Shown piece by piece: positions 61,834 to 64,000 of a DNA stretch of 64,000 bases. The DNA is from Burkholderia vietnamiensis LMG 10929. Lineage in GTDB: Bacteria; Pseudomonadota; Gammaproteobacteria; Burkholderiales; Burkholderiaceae. The notes under the pieces were generated by a model that was not told the origin of the DNA, did no database searches, and worked only from the letters and a program-made list of their open reading frames with translations. The stretch is taken from contig NZ_CP009631.1 in the NCBI RefSeq assembly GCF_000959445.1, forward strand, positions 3,100,001-3,164,000, written 5' to 3'. The position numbers and the translations under genes were made by a program. Position 1 is the first letter of the stretch; every line of letters begins with the position of its first letter.

Positions 61834-62334
61834 ATGTCCCCGAATTCCCCTGCGCCCGACGCGCTGGTCGAGCGTCACGCGCGCGCCGGCCGCTCGCTCG
61901 TCGCGATCCTGCATGCGATCCAGGACGATGCGGGCTACGTGCCGGCCGGCTGCGTCGCGCCGCTGGCGAAGGCGCTCAACCTGTCGCGCGCCGAAGTGCA
62001 TGGCGTGCTCACCTACTATCACCACTTCCGCACCGCGCCGCCCGCCCGCGTGACGATCCAGATGTGCCGCGCCGAAGCGTGCCGCAGCATGGGTTGCGAA
62101 GCGCTGGCCGAGCATGCGCAGGCGCGCACCGGTTGCCGGTTCGACGCGGCGCACGGCGATGCTGCCGACGCACACGCGCCGCCCGACGTCGCCCTCGAAT
62201 CGGTGTACTGCCTCGGGCTGTGCGCGCAATCGCCGTCGATGACGATCAACGGCGTGCTGCACGCGAAGGTCACGCCGGAGAAATTCGACGCGCTGCTCGC
62301 GCAGGCCGCCGCCCACACGCCGGAGGCCGCATGA
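61834..62334 (+). CDS. fdsG: NAD-dependent formate dehydrogenase gamma subunit
   Basis: 166 residues, similar to NuoE. The [2Fe-2S] ligands are C78 and C83 (CRAEAC) and C126 and C130 (CLGLC), with the family's LSRAEVHGVLTYYHHFR before them. It passes electrons within the soluble, molybdenum- or tungsten-dependent formate dehydrogenase. The stop overlaps fdsB by four bases (ATGA). Confidence 0.95.
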   Translation: MSPNSPAPDALVERHARAGRSLVAILHAIQDDAGYVPAGCVAPLAKALNLSRAEVHGVLTYYHHFRTAPPARVTIQMCRAEACRSMGCEALAEHAQARTGCRFDAAHGDAADAHAPPDVALESVYCLGLCAQSPSMTINGVLHAKVTPEKFDALLAQAAAHTPEAA

Positions 62335-63908
62335 CGACCCGCATCTACGTGCCGCGCGATTCGTCCGCGCTCGCACTCGGCGCCGACGCACTCGCCGCCG
62401 CGATCGTCGCGCACGCGCAGCAGCGCGGCATCGACATCGAGCTGATTCGCAACGGCTCGCGCGGCTTGCTGTGGCTCGAGCCGCTGGTCGAAGTCGGCAC
62501 GCCTGCCGGACGCGTCGGCTACGCGAACCTGTCGGCGGCCGACGTGCCCGCACTGTTCGATGCGAACTGGCTCGACGGCGGCGCGCATCCGAGCGGCGTC
62601 GGCCTCGTCGACGCACTGCCGTATCTCGCGCGCCAGCAGCGCCTCACGTTCGCCCGCATCGGCCTGACCGATCCGCTGTCGATCGACGACTACCTCGCGC
62701 ACGACGGCCTCGCCGGCTTGAAAAACGCGCTCGCGATGGACGGCGATGCCGCGTGCGACACGCTGATCGAATCGGGGCTGCGCGGCCGCGGCGGCGCGGC
62801 CTTTCCGGCCGGCATCAAGTGGCGCACCGTCCGGCAGGCGGCCGCGACGCAGAAGTACATCGTCTGCAACGCGGACGAAGGCGACTCGGGCACGTTCTCC
62901 GATCGTCTGATCATGGAAAGCGACCCGTATTGCCTGATCGAAGGGATGATCATCGCGGGCATCGCGACGGGCGCGACGCTCGGCTACATCTACGTGCGCA
63001 GCGAGTATCCGCACGCGATCAAGACGCTCGAAACCGCGCTCGAGCGCGCCCGCGAAGCCGGCTGGCTCGGCGCGCACGTGCTCGGCTCCGCGCATGCGTT
63101 CGACCTGCACGTCGCGAAAGGCGCCGGCTCGTACGTGTGCGGCGAGGAAACGGCGCTGCTCGAATCGCTCGAAGGCAAGCGCGGCGTGGTGCGCGCGAAG
63201 CCGCCGCTGCCCGCGCTCGCCGGTCTGTACGGCAAGCCGACCGTGATCAACAACGTCATCACGCTCGCCACCGCGCCGGTGATCTTCGCGCGCGGCGCGG
63301 CGTTCTATCGCGACTACGGAATGGGCCGCTCGCGCGGCACGCTGCCGTTCCAGCTCGCGGGCAACATCCGTCACGGCGGCCTCGTCGAGCTGGCGTTCGG
63401 CGTCACGCTGCGCGAGCTGCTGTTCGATTACGGTGGCGGCACGGCGAGCGGCCGGCCCGCGCGCGCCGCGCAGGTCGGCGGCCCGCTCGGCACCTACCTG
63501 CCCGAGCATCAGTGGGACGTGCCGCTCGACTACGAGGCGTACGCGGCGATCGGCGCGGTCGTCGGTCACGGCGGCATCGTGCTGCACGACGACACGTCGA
63601 ATCTCGCGGAACTCGCCGAGTACGCGATGAAGTTCTGCGCGATCGAATCGTGCGGCAAGTGCACGCCGTGCCGGATCGGCTCGACGCGCGGCGTGGAGAC
63701 GATCGCGCGGATCCGCAACGGCGATACGTCCGAACGGCAGATCACGCTGCTGCGCGACCTCTGCGACACGATGCTCGCAGGCTCGCTGTGCGCGATGGGC
63801 GGGATGACGCCGTATCCGGTGCTGTCCGCGCTCGACCATTTCCCCGAAGATTTTGGGCTCGCCGCCGGCCAGCCGGCCGCGTCGGGTCCGGTCAAGGCTG
63901 CGGCCTGA
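62331..63908 (+). CDS. fdsB: NAD-dependent formate dehydrogenase beta subunit
   Basis: 525 residues, NuoF-like with an N-terminal thioredoxin-like region. The NADH/FMN glycine-rich loop is GLRGRGGAAFPAGIKWRTV (near 146-164), and the [4Fe-4S] cluster motif is ESCGKCTPCRIGSTRG (near 440-455), with a further Cys in GSLCAMGGMTP. This subunit holds FMN and reduces NAD+ with electrons from formate. Downstream is fdsA. Confidence 0.96.
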   Translation: MTTRIYVPRDSSALALGADALAAAIVAHAQQRGIDIELIRNGSRGLLWLEPLVEVGTPAGRVGYANLSAADVPALFDANWLDGGAHPSGVGLVDALPYLARQQRLTFARIGLTDPLSIDDYLAHDGLAGLKNALAMDGDAACDTLIESGLRGRGGAAFPAGIKWRTVRQAAATQKYIVCNADEGDSGTFSDRLIMESDPYCLIEGMIIAGIATGATLGYIYVRSEYPHAIKTLETALERAREAGWLGAHVLGSAHAFDLHVAKGAGSYVCGEETALLESLEGKRGVVRAKPPLPALAGLYGKPTVINNVITLATAPVIFARGAAFYRDYGMGRSRGTLPFQLAGNIRHGGLVELAFGVTLRELLFDYGGGTASGRPARAAQVGGPLGTYLPEHQWDVPLDYEAYAAIGAVVGHGGIVLHDDTSNLAELAEYAMKFCAIESCGKCTPCRIGSTRGVETIARIRNGDTSERQITLLRDLCDTMLAGSLCAMGGMTPYPVLSALDHFPEDFGLAAGQPAASGPVKAAA

Positions 63909-63925
63909 CCCAGAAGGAGCCCTGC

Positions 63926-64000
63926 ATGTCCCTCGACACTCAGAACGTCCGCCAAGGCGGCTGCGGCTCGGGCCAATGCGCGTGCAAGAGCGCCGCAGCG
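63926..64000 (+). CDS. fdsA: formate dehydrogenase alpha subunit, N-terminal fragment
   Basis: Only 25 codons are in the window (MSLDTQNVRQGGCGSGQCAC then KSAAA). AAGGAG precedes the ATG at good spacing. Position after fdsG-fdsB identifies it as the catalytic subunit carrying the bis-MGD cofactor. The N-terminal stretch holds three cysteines in GCGSGQCAC. The rest lies outside the window. Confidence 0.8.
   Translation, partial: MSLDTQNVRQGGCGSGQCACKSAAA

Overview
The window is a high-GC (roughly two-thirds G+C), densely coded stretch of a betaproteobacterial main chromosome. Gene content and order, the 323-residue ThyA, the tmRNA tag ANDDTFALAA and the GyrA sequence around T83/D87 all point to Burkholderia, most likely the B. 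cepacia complex. This placement rests on remembered families; no search was run. I see no insertion sequence, prophage, CRISPR array or plasmid module. It reads as core genome with a few less-described accessory genes.

Layout. 1-2.6 kb: end of an AzlC/AzlD amino-acid exporter pair and small proteins of unknown role. 2.7-7.5 kb: MATE transporter, fumC, an acyl-CoA thioesterase, a mini-lipoprotein and an ArsR-like regulator. 7.7-10.2 kb: a large FecR/DUF6600 exported protein. 10.3-14.3 kb: thyA and folA, separated by a VpsR-like sigma-54 activator and a divergent small secreted protein with a candidate -24/-12 promoter. 14.4-22.2 kb: housekeeping genes pmbA, darP, mog, orn, an M48 protease, rsgA, a CobD/CbiB-like protein and a CoA-type NUDIX hydrolase. 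22.3-24.6 kb: the rpsP-rimM-trmD-rplS operon. 24.8-29.7 kb: a sugar dehydrogenase, a TM2 protein, a PA0069-family radical SAM protein behind a LexA-like operator, and dadR/dadA. 30.0-34.5 kb: etfBA and metNIQ. 34.7-39.6 kb: a lipase-like hydrolase, a histone-deacetylase-family amidohydrolase, mltB, cysM and a ComEA-like exported protein. 39.7-47 kb: a minus-strand run rpsA-ihfB-lapA-lapB-ugd-hldA-hldD, which couples translation and nucleoid proteins with LPS-core heptose and UDP-glucuronate supply. 47-55.9 kb: gyrA, a DUF2059 protein, serC, pheA, tyrA, aroA and cmk. These supply serine, phenylalanine, tyrosine and chorismate precursors and feed into the rpsA group. 56.4-59.1 kb: an OmpA-like protein, ubiG, gph and ssrA (tmRNA). 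59.6-64 kb: small exported proteins, then a regulator divergent from fdsG-fdsB-fdsA, the soluble NAD-dependent formate dehydrogenase, which runs off the window end.

The two signals most worth following are a perfect 16-bp inverted repeat containing an SOS-box-like 20-mer just before the radical SAM gene, and a paired palindrome plus GG-N10-GC element between the VpsR-like activator and an uncharacterised secreted protein. I did not find a clearly novel multi-gene system.
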